A stretch of 39,573 nucleotides of DNA, from positions 720,872-760,444 of the forward strand of contig MNCI01000852.1 in NCBI GenBank assembly GCA_015680685.1, written 5' to 3'. The translations under genes and the position numbers were made by a program. The notes beneath the pieces were generated by a model. That model made no database searches. It had not been told where the DNA came from and worked only from the letters and a program-made list of their open reading frames with translations. Origin of the DNA: Gnetum montanum (Eukaryota; Streptophyta; Gnetopsida; Gnetales; Gnetaceae). Positions 22,237 to 33,452 of the stretch are shown here, piece by piece. Every line of letters begins with the position of its first letter. The stretch's first letter is position 1.

Positions 22237-23621
22237 CTATAACCATCAAACGAAGTGTGGGTATCTTGAGGTGGACTTTCTTAATGCCTATTTGTCCAAC
22301 TATAGGGGGAGTCTCCTCTGTTGGGCATGGCCTCTTAATTCTTGCCTTGGAGGACTCCATCATCACTACAGTATACCTCTCCACCCTCCTCGCATCCCCA
22401 ACAACAGTTGGTAGACACTCATCCACACTATCATGGGAATATGGTGACTGTGACCTCCCCAGATGTGCTTTTTTCATAACTAAATATGACTTAATCCGCT
22501 TTGGAAGATCCTACACATGAGTAGTAGTGAACAAATGCTTGATCCATGGCTTGGATAGCTACTTGGGATCCTACAAAATCCAACATCCACTATCCCTAAT
22601 CACCAAAAATTCTATAAGCCTTTGGATATAGGTTGTAAAGAATGCGAAGTGAAAATAAGATCTTGCATAGACATTGTGGAAAAGCCTGATGATCTCTGCC
22701 TATAGCCTAGCAGCAATAGAAGAGGCCCAGTTAAACCTGATGCCCTTCTCTATAACCTCCCACATCACTCGTGCCTACTCTACTCCAAGGACCTTTCCTT
22801 GGAAGAGCAGCTTAGGAAAGGCATGGACATAGAAAATAGGGTAAAGCCTTCAAGCCTCAGGCACATGCACATTCCCAACCACAATGCCTATATGAAAGCG
22901 AGTGATCCCCAGCCACTTCTCAATATCCTCTCTTTGGTTCACCTCTTAGTTGGGCTTGTCAATGATTGACGAGCTCTCAAAGAGAAGACAAAAAAATTTA
23001 GCAAAGAAGGCATCGTTGAGGTCCAAGACTACCCTCACTTCATGCATGCAAGTAACAAAGTAGTCAGCATCACTATTGAAGGAGTCAATGATGGTCACCA
23101 TCTCAGCCACTGGTGTGCTTGGGCTAAGGCCCAAGAAATGGTGCATCAACCTAGCATGCATAAGCTAACTAGTCAAAGCATTTGAGGAAGGCCTTATTAT
23201 GGTCAGTGACGACCATTGTTATCTCTCTTGAAGCAATGGTAGCTGTAACATAGGCAAACACAACATTAGCATCATGTAATTAACGTGTGCATGAGAATAA
23301 GCAATAAGAGCCAAGCCAACATAATGAATAATCACATGCAAAAAATGGCATGCATGATGCAGGTGGTGGCACAACAAGCTCTCCAAAGATGGGCTTACTG
23401 CTAGCCCATACCACATCAATCCAATTATAGGTTTGACATTGCTCAAATGCCTTCAGGTACTGGTTGGGGTAGTTCTCTATGTCCTCCCCCACCTATTTAA
23501 TAACTACCTTCCAAAAGCTTGGACTAGAGAAAAACACCATTAGCATGGTATGGGTCAAATTAAGAGCCTTTATCTCATTGTGGAATCCTTTATCATTAAC
23601 TTCAAATCTAGCATTGGACAT

Positions 23622-23692
23622 CTGCAATGAGCAATTAGCAAATCTAGCAAGGCTAATGAGAGAGAGATATAATGAAAATAAATTACACTTAC
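23622..23692 (-). other. Intron of antisense gene
   Basis: 71 bp with strong sites: GAAGG|GTAAGTG and TCATTGCAG|ATGTCC. The exons on each side read well, but an indel in the upstream exon hides the phase. Confidence 0.65.
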
Positions 23693-24143
23693 CCTTCAGC
23701 ATAATATATAGTCCTAGGTAGGTTCTAGAAGACTGTATACATGCACATGACAATAAAAAGGGTATTTCTCTTGTTATAACAAGAGAACTCTAGCATGCTC
23801 CAGATCTTGGCTAACGGACAAACACTCCTAGGGCCTAGTCTTAGGCCGCCTACTTGATCACCACCAGTCTAGGGCTTATTAGACATGAATTGTAATATGT
23901 CTAGGTTTGTCTTGGCCAAATGTCTTGGTGATAATTCTTATAGCCTCCACTATCAAGTGTGATCACATGATCACACTACAGTGCTACAATAGGTAGGCTA
24001 GGAATTCACTTGTTGTTGGCTGAAACCACACTACCTGATCGTCCAACTTCATTTTGGGTGTGGGCGTGTTGGGTACGGGCTGGTTGATGTAAGATAGGAT
24101 GTCAATGAGCTCCATGATTACTAAGATAGGTTTCAGTAGCATC

Positions 24144-24214
24144 CTGCAACCATAAAATAGCAAACAAAGGTAACATTAGCATACAATAGACTACATTTTA
24201 GCATAAAATATTAC
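24144..24214 (-). other. Intron of antisense gene
   Basis: 71 bp, AAG|GTAATA to GGTTGCAG|GATG on the minus strand. Frame continuity cannot be checked because the upstream exon is uncertain. Confidence 0.55.
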
Positions 24215-24290
24215 CTTATGCTTAGAAAAATTAGCAAATCAAGCTTACAATAGCATAAATTAGAACTATATCCTTAGGGTCCCCCATGGG

Positions 24291-26083
24291 GCCTCGCTGG
24301 CATAGGATGTTAATACATATTTAATGTGCTTGGTGCTCATTGGGGTACAACAGTAATGCAGCATTAGCATTTTACTTTACATTCATACCATTTGTAGCAA
24401 TGTGATTTTCACATTCTATCATTTGTATGTCCAACTTACAAAATTAGTATTTTGACATAGCTTTCATGCAATTAGCATTTTGTTTCTCATAAGGTATTCA
24501 TACCATTGGCATTTTTGCACTTGGAATCTTGCGCATTTGGCATTCCATTTTTGCACTTCTTCTGAGAATTTTCTCAAAATTTTTTCTAACTTTGGGCAAT
24601 GTAGCAAGACATCCAAAAAAAAATATCTAAGTGTCTACTACACTCCTTAGGGAGCTTAGCCAAGAAATTGTAAAATTTTTCTAACTATCTGCTACCCTTC
24701 CTAGGGAGGACATGGCCCCAAAACAAAACAAAAGTTAACAAAAAGAATTCTAACTATTGAGAGTGTAGCATCCTATTGCATCTAAGCCAACCCTTAAACC
24801 CCCATTATCATGTCTCCTTCACTACACTGCCCAATGCCATTTCATGCTAATAACATGTGCTAGGGTACTTGCCATGGCTGCTACCTGGGCAATCTCCCTA
24901 GCCCCATTCACTTCCTCATCATGGCTACTACGACTATGGCCATGATGCCATCCCTTCCCAACCCTATGGCTTTCCTCTAATGTGTCCTTGCAATGCCCAA
25001 CCCTCGCTTTGACATCGCCCTACATTACCTTGCATCATAAAATAAGCAAAGGCAGAACCTTGTCCCCTGGCTGCAACTATTTTTAGCAGTAACTCTTGTT
25101 CTAATCCATTAATCACCCTCACCGACACACCAATACAAAAAGAAAAAGGAGATATAGAAACCCTGGCCATGCATGCCTTGGCTGTAGCCATTTTTTGTCT
25201 CATTCTATGTCTTCCACGTGGTGTGCCCCTAGAGAGGGAAATCCCAGTCCATTGCTAGGGCAAAACCCTTATTTCTTCTTCCTCTCCCTTTTCCCCATGC
25301 ACCATGTCCCTCAAATGTACCAAACCCCTCATAACCCACATGTTTCCCCTTGTTCCATTCAATGCAAAAAACCAATGTAGATAATCACAATAAAATGATG
25401 TATCAATAGAGATAGAGAACCACAACCTATGTGCATGTTTTCTCCTCCTGGTCGTAGCTGCCAAGGTGGCCAAAGTGGTGGTAGTTCCTACCAAGGCAAG
25501 CTACCACATGACCCAAACCCCAATGTAAGAAAGAAAAGAAAAAATGAAAAGAAAAATGCTGTAAAAGGGACAAGTGTAGTGAGTGCACTTGGTAGTCAAC
25601 AATGCTCTCCTCTTCTCCACCTACATCCACGGTAGGTGTTTTAGGGCTCACCTTCCCTCCTCCACGTTGGCAAGTTTGGGGTGTTGACGATCATTGTGGC
25701 ACATCATCCTGGTGCTATTGCACTTCACTTGCTATGCTTTGGCTATCACTTCAAAGTGTGCTATGCTCTGTAACTCATTTACACTTTGAAAAATGATAGT
25801 TTACCCTTGGTAAATTGCACAAATATACCCTCTCGAGGTAATTAAATGCACTACCTACCATACCTGCGCTCCCACACTTAGAAAAAATTTCCCATGTTTC
25901 TTGTGGAGCATAGCAAGAAGGGGTGAATGTAGCAACCAAAGTTAGAAAAGATTTTGACTTTTTTCTTCTAACAATCCTATACTTAGAAAATTTTTGAGAT
26001 TTTTCTAGTTGCCCAATGAACGTCCATCCCAATCCCATGACCTAGACACTCTTTTCTTGGCTTGAACTTGCACAAATCATGAT
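24291..26083. other. Region upstream of the antisense gene
   Basis: About 1.8 kb with no supported gene; short frames on both strands lack motifs. It contains words shared with LTR C, such as ctaagtgtctactacactc near 24630, ggagcatagcaag near 25905, and cttagaaaaattt-type words near 25880 and 25980. It could hold the promoter of the antisense gene, but no clear TATA box or start site stands out. Confidence 0.4.
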
Positions 26084-26170
26084 CCACTAAGAACTTAAAC
26101 TAGTGAATCACGATATGCTAAGACCTTAAACTAGCAATCCATGGCCTGTTGAGGCCTAAAATTGGCTTAC
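26084..26170 (+). repeat. taaact repeat array 2 of element C
   Basis: Three or four units (gaacttaaactagtg, gaccttaaactagca, ggcctaaaattggc) matching array 1 at 19975. The two arrays bracket the antisense gene. Confidence 0.75.
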
Positions 26171-26274
26171 ATCCTTACCTTTCTAATGTCAACTTTTTCA
26201 TGTTTAGGCAATTATTAATTGCATTGCTATCCTCATGTTTTGCATTTTGACCCTATTAAGATAGGTGTTACTTG

Positions 26275-26298
26275 ATTCTCTTTCTAGTTGTTTTGTAG
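26275..26298 (+). promoter_or_regulatory. Putative 3' splice site before RT of element C
   Basis: A pyrimidine-rich tract ttctctttctagttgttttgtag followed by gatatg. RT coding sequence begins about 30 bp later. This is where Ogre-type elements have their intron acceptor. Confidence 0.45.
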
Positions 26299-26329
26299 GA
26301 TATGTCATAGGATTAAAACATAAGTGCAT

Positions 26330-28580
26330 ATGAGTCTCTTCATTCACCTCTAGTTCTCACTGGACCTCATGGTAATCTCACCCGATGCATTGATTCCCAA
26401 TGCCTAGACCTTGAGCCCACAACCCATGATGACTATGTAACATCCATAGAGGCACCACTAGATTGGCCTAACCATATAGTTAGGGCTTTTGATCTAGAGG
26501 TAGGTGAAATTACTAAGGAGCCCCTCATTGATGTCCATGTAGTAACACTCATAGGCAAGGCAAAAACACTAAAACTTAGTTCCTTGTTAAAGCCTCAACA
26601 CACCCAAAGCAACGCAAAGATACTCAATGACAACATTAAGGCATTTGCATGGTCCTACAAGGACATGCCAAGCTTAGATCCTTGCATGGTGCAACCTAGC
26701 ATCATCCTCAATCCCTACATAAAACCAATTAAACAAAAGCCTATAAGGTTAGGCTTGAGGTGGTGTTGGTTGTACGTGATAAAATCATCAAAATTTACAA
26801 GGCTAGTTTCATTTGGGCTGTTGACTATGTGGACTGGGTTTCCAACTATACCTAAGAAAAATAAAAGCATACGCATTTGCATAGAATTTCAAGACCTGAA
26901 TAAGGTGGCCATCAAAGATAATTTTCCATTGCTAGTATTGATCAATTGATCAATACCATGGCTGGTCGTACTTTGTTGTCCTTTATGGATGGGTTCTTTG
27001 GTTACAACCAGATTTGGATCAACCCAAAGCATTAATTTAGTACCACCTTCATGACCCCCTGGGGTATGTTCTACTCTATAATGATGCCTTTCAGACTAAA
27101 GAATGCAAGAGCAACCTACCAATGTGCAATGAAATACATCTTTACTAATTACTTGTTAGAATTGTTCAATGACTACGTTGATGACATAGTAGTTAAGTTC
27201 AAAATGGAAAATGATAATGTAAATGGCTTAGATTGCATACTCAAACGTTGCCTTAGACATGATCTTAGGTTGAATCCTAGGAAGTGTGTCTTTGGCATCA
27301 AGACAGGTCACATGCTAGGTTTTGTGGTATCAGAAATAGACATACATGTAGACTTGATAAGGTTAAGGCCATCATCAACTTAGGACCTCCAACTAACCTT
27401 AAGGGGCTACATGGGTTATAAGGCAGATTACAATTCATACGTTGGTTTATTACATAGTTGACTAATAAGCTACATCCAATGCAACATTTTCTTAAAAAGG
27501 GGATCCACTTTGAGTGGATAGGTTAATGCTAAGAGGCATTCGACAACCTCAAATAGGAGTTGGCTCAGCTTCCAATAGTTCATCCTCCACAAGTTGATAA
27601 ACCTTTTTACATCTACCTTCCAACTTTCAAAACATCCATTGCTTCTCTACTTTTCCAAAAGTGAGACAATGACTTAGAGATCCATATATATTACCTAAGC
27701 CATGCGTTAGTGGCCCATGAAGAAAAATACAATGATGTGAAAAAGAACTGCCTTGCCTTAGTCTTTGATCTTAAGAACTGGAGGCATTATCTCTTCAGCA
27801 GCTAGGTAAACATCAGTTGCAAAAGCAATGTACTTCGGGAAATCACAACAAATATCTATGAAAGTAGTCAAATCACATGATGGAAAGTGATAACTGAAAA
27901 TTTTAACCTACACTACATAGTGCAAGCATTAACTAAAGGTAAAGCAATAGCAGCACAACTCATGGCTTCACCAATAAATGATCAAGGAACTATAGATTCA
28001 AAATTCCTGGATGAGCATGTTAGCAGTATAAATTAAGTGCCTACTAACTTTGAGGAAATTATACACTTTGATGATGCTTCAACCTCTCAAGGGGGTAGTG
28101 TTGCTACAATAATCACATTTCCCTCTAGGGATATCTAACCCTTCACTTATCATTTTACATTTCCTTGCACTAACAACATAGTGGAGTATGAAGGTCTCCT
28201 TAGAGGTCTTATAGTAGCTTGTGACCTAGGAATCTGAAATCTAGTGATCTAAGGTGATTTGTAGTTAGTAATCAACCAAGTTACAAAGGTTCACACTTGC
28301 AAAGCACAACATTTACAATCTTATTATGACTTGACGAAGCACTTGCTCTGATGGTTTGCAACTGTAGATATCCAACACATGTCATCTCTAATGAATTAGC
28401 CACATTAGCTTTAAGCATTGCACCTAACATGTTTCATGCCTTGACCAACTTAGTAACGGATTGCACCGAACCTATCACACAAGTAACTAACATTGCATCC
28501 ATAGCCACAATAAGCATAACTCATGACCAAGAGTGGTATGATGACATGAAGTCATACCTTCAACAAGAGGAGCCTCCATA
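26330..28580 (+). pseudogene. RT, RNase H and archaeal-type RNase H of element C
   Basis: Coding signal starts about 26330 and is readable with stops and at least one frameshift (26949-26980). RT: KAFAWSYKDMPSLDP, SIRICIEFQDLNKVAIKD, motif A FMDGFFGYNQI (about 26985), MMPFRLKNARATYQ (Arg where Gly is usual) and the catalytic YVDD at 27174-27185. A first RNase H follows near 27530-27830 (YYLSHALVAHEEKYNDVKKN). A second, archaeal-type RNase H lies at about 28060-28430 (HFDDAST, FPCTNNIVEYEGL, then GDL-stop-LVINQV). Two RNase H domains in this order mark the Tat lineage. It would copy element RNA into cDNA; stops and missing residues make it inactive. Confidence 0.88.
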
Positions 28581-28680
28581 GCATCTAACCACTACCCAAA
28601 AGGATGTCATGTGAAAATGGTCATGGTAGTACATCATTGTAGTTGATAGCACACTAGGTTTCAGATCCTATGATGGCATA

Positions 28681-29774
28681 CTATTGAACTACATCAGTGA
28701 CAATGAAGCACAAATGATCATTGATCAAGTTCACAAGTGACTATGTGGAGGCCACATAGCACCCAATGAAATGACATCAAAAATCAAATGCTTAGGCTAC
28801 TTTAACTTTATATGGAGTGCAATTACATTTCCAAGATCAAGATGTGCTACATGTGTCAATGACATGATAACTTAATGCATGTGCCACCCACTGAACTGCA
28901 CACCATGTAGATCATGTGGCAATTCGAACATTGGGATTTGGATATCATAGGACCCATCATACCTAAGTCCTCCACAAGACATAGCTTCATCATGACTACA
29001 GCTGAATATTTTACCAAATGGGTTGAATCCATTCCCCTTAGGAGAAACACATCACAATAGATCTACAAATTCATCCTTGACAATATAGTGACTTAATTTG
29101 ATCTACCCAAGACCATAGTCATAGACAATGGGCCACATTTTAGTAGTGTAAAAACCAAAGCCTTCTGTGAATACCTTGGCATCAAGCATTTCTTCTGATT
29201 GCCATACTACCTACAGGAAAATGGTCAAGTGAAGGCCACAAACAAGATCATTATCAACCTTTTGAAAAAGATGCGTAGAAGTAGCAAATGATGATGCCAT
29301 GAGTAGCTGCTCTACACACTATGGGCCTACCGCATAACACATAGAACAAAAATAGGTAAGATGCCATATAGCCTTGTATATGGATCTAACGTAATTTTTC
29401 CTCTTGAATTGTAGGTCCCATCACTCCATGTGATCCTCTTGAGCTTCATTGGCGAGGCTCAAAATGATGAATTGAGAGCCATTAAGCTCAACTCTATAGA
29501 GGAGGAGTGCGTGCTGATGCTTGATCGCATCAAACAATACCAAGAGAAGAAATAGCAAAAGAACTACCACAATCAACACCAATGCTAAATCAAGGAAGGG
29601 GACTTAGCTCTCAAGGCCATTCATGAACTTGTGGATAAATTCTTAGCCAAATGAGAAGGACATTTCTTGATCACCAAGGCTTATAAAAATGGAGTGTTCA
29701 AGCTTTCTGATCTAGATAGTAATGAGTTTGCCAATCCAATCAATCATTCATATGTGAAACCATACTACGCCTAA
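28681..29774 (+). pseudogene. Integrase of element C
   Basis: Reads from the zinc-binding region (VHK-stop-LCGGH, later CYMC) through the core: DLDIIGPI, IDNGPHF, and GQVKATNK where the catalytic Glu is Lys. A C-terminal part follows (EGDLALKAIHELVDKF), ending at taa 29772. Several TAG, TAA and TGA stops and frame changes are present. It aligns along its length with the integrase of B (2932-4023) and is clearly more decayed, which fits C being the host of the later insertions. Confidence 0.88.
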
Positions 29775-29800
29775 CATGCAACATCACATCAATGGTAAAG

Positions 29801-29812
29801 AAAGGTAAGCAT
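29801..29812 (+). promoter_or_regulatory. Putative 5' splice site after integrase, element C
   Basis: AAAG|GTAAGC, close to the plant donor consensus, 30 bp after the pol stop and just before the repeat array. Confidence 0.45.
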
Positions 29813-29816
29813 ATTT

Positions 29817-30235
29817 TGCTATGACTATAAACTAGCACAACATAGTCCGCTATGACTATAAACTAGCACATAGAATCTACTATGATTATAAACTAGCACA
29901 GATAGTTCACTATGACTATAAACTAGCACAAAGCATTCACAACGATGTTAAAATGGCATAGCTATCCCCTAGGCTATAATGTTAAATTGGCATCTATAGC
30001 ACACCTATCTACTATGATGTTAAAATGACATAGTAATTCCACTATGACTTTAAACTAGCATAGCTCATCCTTGGGCTATGACGTTAAATTAGCATCCACA
30101 ACATAGTTTTCTATGACTATAAACTAGCACAACATCCACCATTTGTTATGATGTTAAACTAGTGCATAATAGTCTGCTAGGACTATAAAATAGCACATCA
30201 TGGTCTACCAAGACCTTCAACTAGGTTTGCAATTT
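29817..30235 (+). repeat. taaact repeat array 3 of element C
   Basis: About thirteen units of ctatgaCTATAAACTagcac type, the first ones spaced 30-31 bp, later ones more variable (gatgttaaaatggca). It lies directly after integrase, as in element B. Confidence 0.85.
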
Positions 30236-31795
30236 AGCACACATGGCTCAACATCCATAGTTTTATGGACAAGCAACTGCAAATACTTTGAATCCTCCAT
30301 CATCTGCCCAACTCTCCATCATCAAAGTATTTTACATCATAGAATGAATTTTACATCATCAAGGAAATTCCTTTGAAACATTTGTAGTGTCACCACCCTC
30401 AGCATTTTGTTGATTCTCCAAAAATACCCTCAGGCATTTTGCTAACCTTCTGGAGCTATTACCACCATCACTAGTCATACTACCCCTAGGCTATGCCAAC
30501 AACATCATTGGCCTTGGGTGTTTCATTAGTGGTTGGGGCTCTCACTATCAGCACCACTCACTAGAGTCCCAATAATACTATGGCCCAGCCACAACATTGC
30601 TATCCTCTAGCCCTCACCATTGCCTAGGCTTGGAAGTGCATCTAGCACCATGTCTTCATGCCATCTTTCTAGATTTCTAAGCTCTTATCATTAGTGTGGA
30701 GTCTCAAGCACTTGCATCACCATCACCTTTAGCCACCTCGTTGGCCTCCCTTGGGTGCTCGTTTCTAGTGTGGCTACTAGAGATTTTATAGCTTTCTATC
30801 TCTGGCATCTGCACTAGCTTTCCTACTTTGGCACTACAAGATCTTACAATTGGTCCAACACTCATGGCACTTGTAGCACCATCAAAACTAGTAGTTTTCT
30901 TTTATCTCTTATGTTGTATGGTGGTTTTCTTGTTTCCTCTACATTATGTTTGTAGGACGAAGCCTCAGAGGTGGTCATTTGAAGGCTCGGTTCATCATAG
31001 TGGCAAGGCACCATGTTGCTCCAATGTGCTTGGTTAGGCTCACCAAGTCGACTGAGAGTGCACACCCCTATTATCCTTGCTATAACCCACTCACATTTTC
31101 CCCCTTAACTTACACTTCCTAGCTTTTCCTTCAAGCTTCTTTGATGCATATGGCACCCTTCTTTTAGTCAACTGTAGAACCCATGATAGATGTAACACAA
31201 CTCATCCCATGGGAAGCTTTTGTGGGCTGGTCAAAGCCCAAGAGAATGTAATGTAACTCATCTCAGGGAGGAAACACTTGTCCTACAGGCATGACATGGT
31301 TACCTCTAAGAAAATCTCATCGAGTGGCACATAGACCACTCAATGATAAGCATCTTACAGCTAGCATCTAAAGAAAAAAAAGTGGGATAAAACATATCCC
31401 CTAGAAAAATCTAGCAAAGCTACAATTTTGCAACTGATCGAACCCTAAATTCATGATGGCCTTCTCATAAGCACTTTGATGAGAGGCCAACATGTTAGGG
31501 GTAAGCCACTTTGGTGCCATAGGTGATGGCTCTCTCACAAGCACTCTAACGAGAGGCCAGTGTTTGGCAACAAGCCACCCTAGTGCCATGATAATAGTGA
31601 GCCATGCTAACTCCACATCTTGCACCATGATACATAATTTAAATCTCATTCCTACCTTGCTATCCCAAGCCAATATCCTATACCCATTACCTATAGTGTA
31701 CCACTCCCCTTAGCACTCTTCAGCCTAGCAAAGCATCATTCGATTGGGTACCGATGAGCAATTTTGGTGTTGTGTCTACTATGGTGTTTTGGGTT
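30236..31795 (+). other. 3' noncoding spacer of element C
   Basis: 1.56 kb without a supported gene. An acceptor-like site (tttcctctacattatgtttgtag, then gacgaag) ends at 30955, and the sequence after it matches the equivalent place in B. With the donor at 29805 it would define an 1151-bp intron containing the array. Confidence 0.55.
30935..30955 (+). promoter_or_regulatory. Putative 3' splice site, element C 3' region
   Basis: cctctacattatgtttgtag followed by g. Same position in the element as the sites at 755 and 4777. Confidence 0.45.
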
Positions 31796-31844
31796 CTTTG
31801 TTGATGTCTCTCGGGCCACTCCTCTAAACATCAACAAAGAGGGG
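31796..31844 (+). other. Hairpin plus polypurine tract, element C
   Basis: CTTTGTTGATG (31796-31806) and CATCAACAAAG (31829-31839) form a perfect 11-bp stem with a 22-nt loop. The PPT AAAGAGGGG (31836-31844) begins inside the right arm. Confidence 0.8.
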
Positions 31845-31848
31845 CCAA

Positions 31849-33452
31849 TGAAACACCACCAAATTCAAGAAACAACACTGCAACAACAAATTTGCCTAAG
31901 TGTCAACTCAAGGCAAATTTTTCTAAGTGTTCAGCCCATGATCCCGCTACTGGGGTTATGCCTTAGAGCATAGCTAGCGTAGCATGCAACACAACCAGAT
32001 TTGAAAAATTTTCTAAGTGCCAAATAGTAGTTATAGAAATTTTCTAAGTGTCTTGCTATGCTTGCATCCCTCTTGCTACACTCTCCATTGTAGCAAGTGT
32101 AGTAGCACTCCAATGACCAGTCTACACTAGCATCAAGCCAGAAGTTACCAAGCTAGCTCAGCATGGAAGAAGCATTTGGTAGATCTAACTCCTAAAGCTA
32201 CCCTTTCTACTATGCTCTCAAGCGTAGCTATCATAGCAAGAACAAGGACAATAATTTTTTCCAGATTTTTCTAAGTGTTCATGCTACGCTTTGTCCCATC
32301 CTACTATGCTCTCTAGCATAGCAAATGTAGCAGCATTGGACTTTAGTTTTTGCAAGAATTACCTAAATGCTATGCTATGCTCCAAAGTGTAGCTAGCATA
32401 ACAATAAGAAACTACCTTCACAAGCTTCCAAAGCTTAGCACAAGCCTTCATTCGAACTCCATCACTCCTCTAACAAGTAGGATTAGCAACTTACACTCTT
32501 TTTGTACCTCCCCCTCTATGTCTCAAAATTGTACCTATGCTCAATCCCACTTGAGAGGGGAGAATGTAGTCCTAGAGAATAGCCTTCAAATTTCACTATT
32601 TGTAGGTACATTTCAGTCTTGGTGCATGTAGTCTTAGCAACATAGCTAGTCTACTAGTCTCCTAGGGTCTAGTGGAGCATACCAAGACTTAGCACTAGTT
32701 TTCCCACTGGGAGTGTAGCAAAGGATAGTATAGCCCTACCTACCCCTTTGCCGCATGGCACTTAATCTACATTTCGTGCTAACCCTAAGCCTATAAATAC
32801 CCTTGCATTCCACACTCTAGGGGTTGGCATTTCATTCTAGCAATGTGCACTTGAAGCATTTGGCTAGCAAATCCAAGTAGTAGTTAGCATCTCAGAGCAC
32901 CACTTGGCACTTGAAGCACCTTGAGCATCCCATACACTAGAGTGTATTAGCATCTTGGCAATCCCTTTGCATCCCACTTGGAATCTTAGTGTACTACAAG
33001 CCTATAGGACACCCTATTAGCCAACCCAACAGGCATGGACCTTGCAATGGACATCAGTCTTCACCCTGGGACACCCCAAAGACTCTAGCTATGCTACTAC
33101 TTTGCCTATCTGTATTACTACATACCTCTACAAAGCTCATTTGTAATTGCTATGCTCCCTATCTAGTGTGGTATCATCCTTACTTTCTTCCAAACTCCTT
33201 TGCATTTTAAGCATTTTCTTTGACATTTATCACCACATTTGCACTTTTTCATTATTTTACAAGAATATTTGCACACTTGCAACACTGTTCTCATGCTATA
33301 AGACCCTGCTATGCTTAGGCATAGTTGGCCTTAGTATTGCCAAGAACATCATCAGCACTTGCATTTTTGGCTAGTCATGCCACCCCCTGGTTGCGCCTAA
33401 TACCTCAGTTATAATTGGTAAAGTCCCTATTCAATTAGCAAGACCATTTTAG
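31849..33452 (+). repeat. 3' LTR of element C
   Basis: Begins TGAAACACCACC after the PPT. TATA box ctataaata at 32791. It contains the empty site of element D (gcctatctg at 33096) and the site matching the insertion of element B (31964). It is about 110 bp short: it stops where an inverted C-type LTR starts. U3 has many ggagcatagc/gctatgctcc half-palindromes and cttagaaaatttt-type words. Confidence 0.85.

Larger units (their letters stand above)
20603..24290 (-). pseudogene. Antisense multi-exon gene inside element C
   Basis: Open coding stretches on the minus strand are separated by GT-AG gaps of 71-113 bp. Exons, in transcription order: about 24290-24215 (uncertain), 24143-23693, 23621 to about 23310, 23242-22237, 22145-21918, 21822-21679, 21591-20800 and 20686-20603, ending at TAA. 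Four junctions (22236, 21917, 21678, phase 1; 20799, phase 0) keep the frame. The long 21591-20800 exon is rich in Lys, Glu, Leu and Met and looks coiled-coil; it has 13 TAG and one TGA before a frameshift near 20970. The 22237-23160 exon encodes a mixed alpha/beta-like segment (WLGITRFHIGIVVGNVHVPE). I recognise no family. Extra antisense ORFs are known in plant Tat elements, usually after integrase. A captured host gene is the other possibility. The start codon is uncertain (candidates MGDPKDIV near 24287 or MLLKPIL at 24142). Confidence 0.65.

Noticed and set aside
20603-24290. TAG-rich frames as evidence of TAG read as glutamine.
   Set aside because: TGA and frameshifts also occur, and plant nuclear genes do not use that code; methylation decay explains the bias better.
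24964-25796. Short frames on both strands upstream of the antisense gene.
   Set aside because: No family motif and no splice-phase agreement with the antisense exons.
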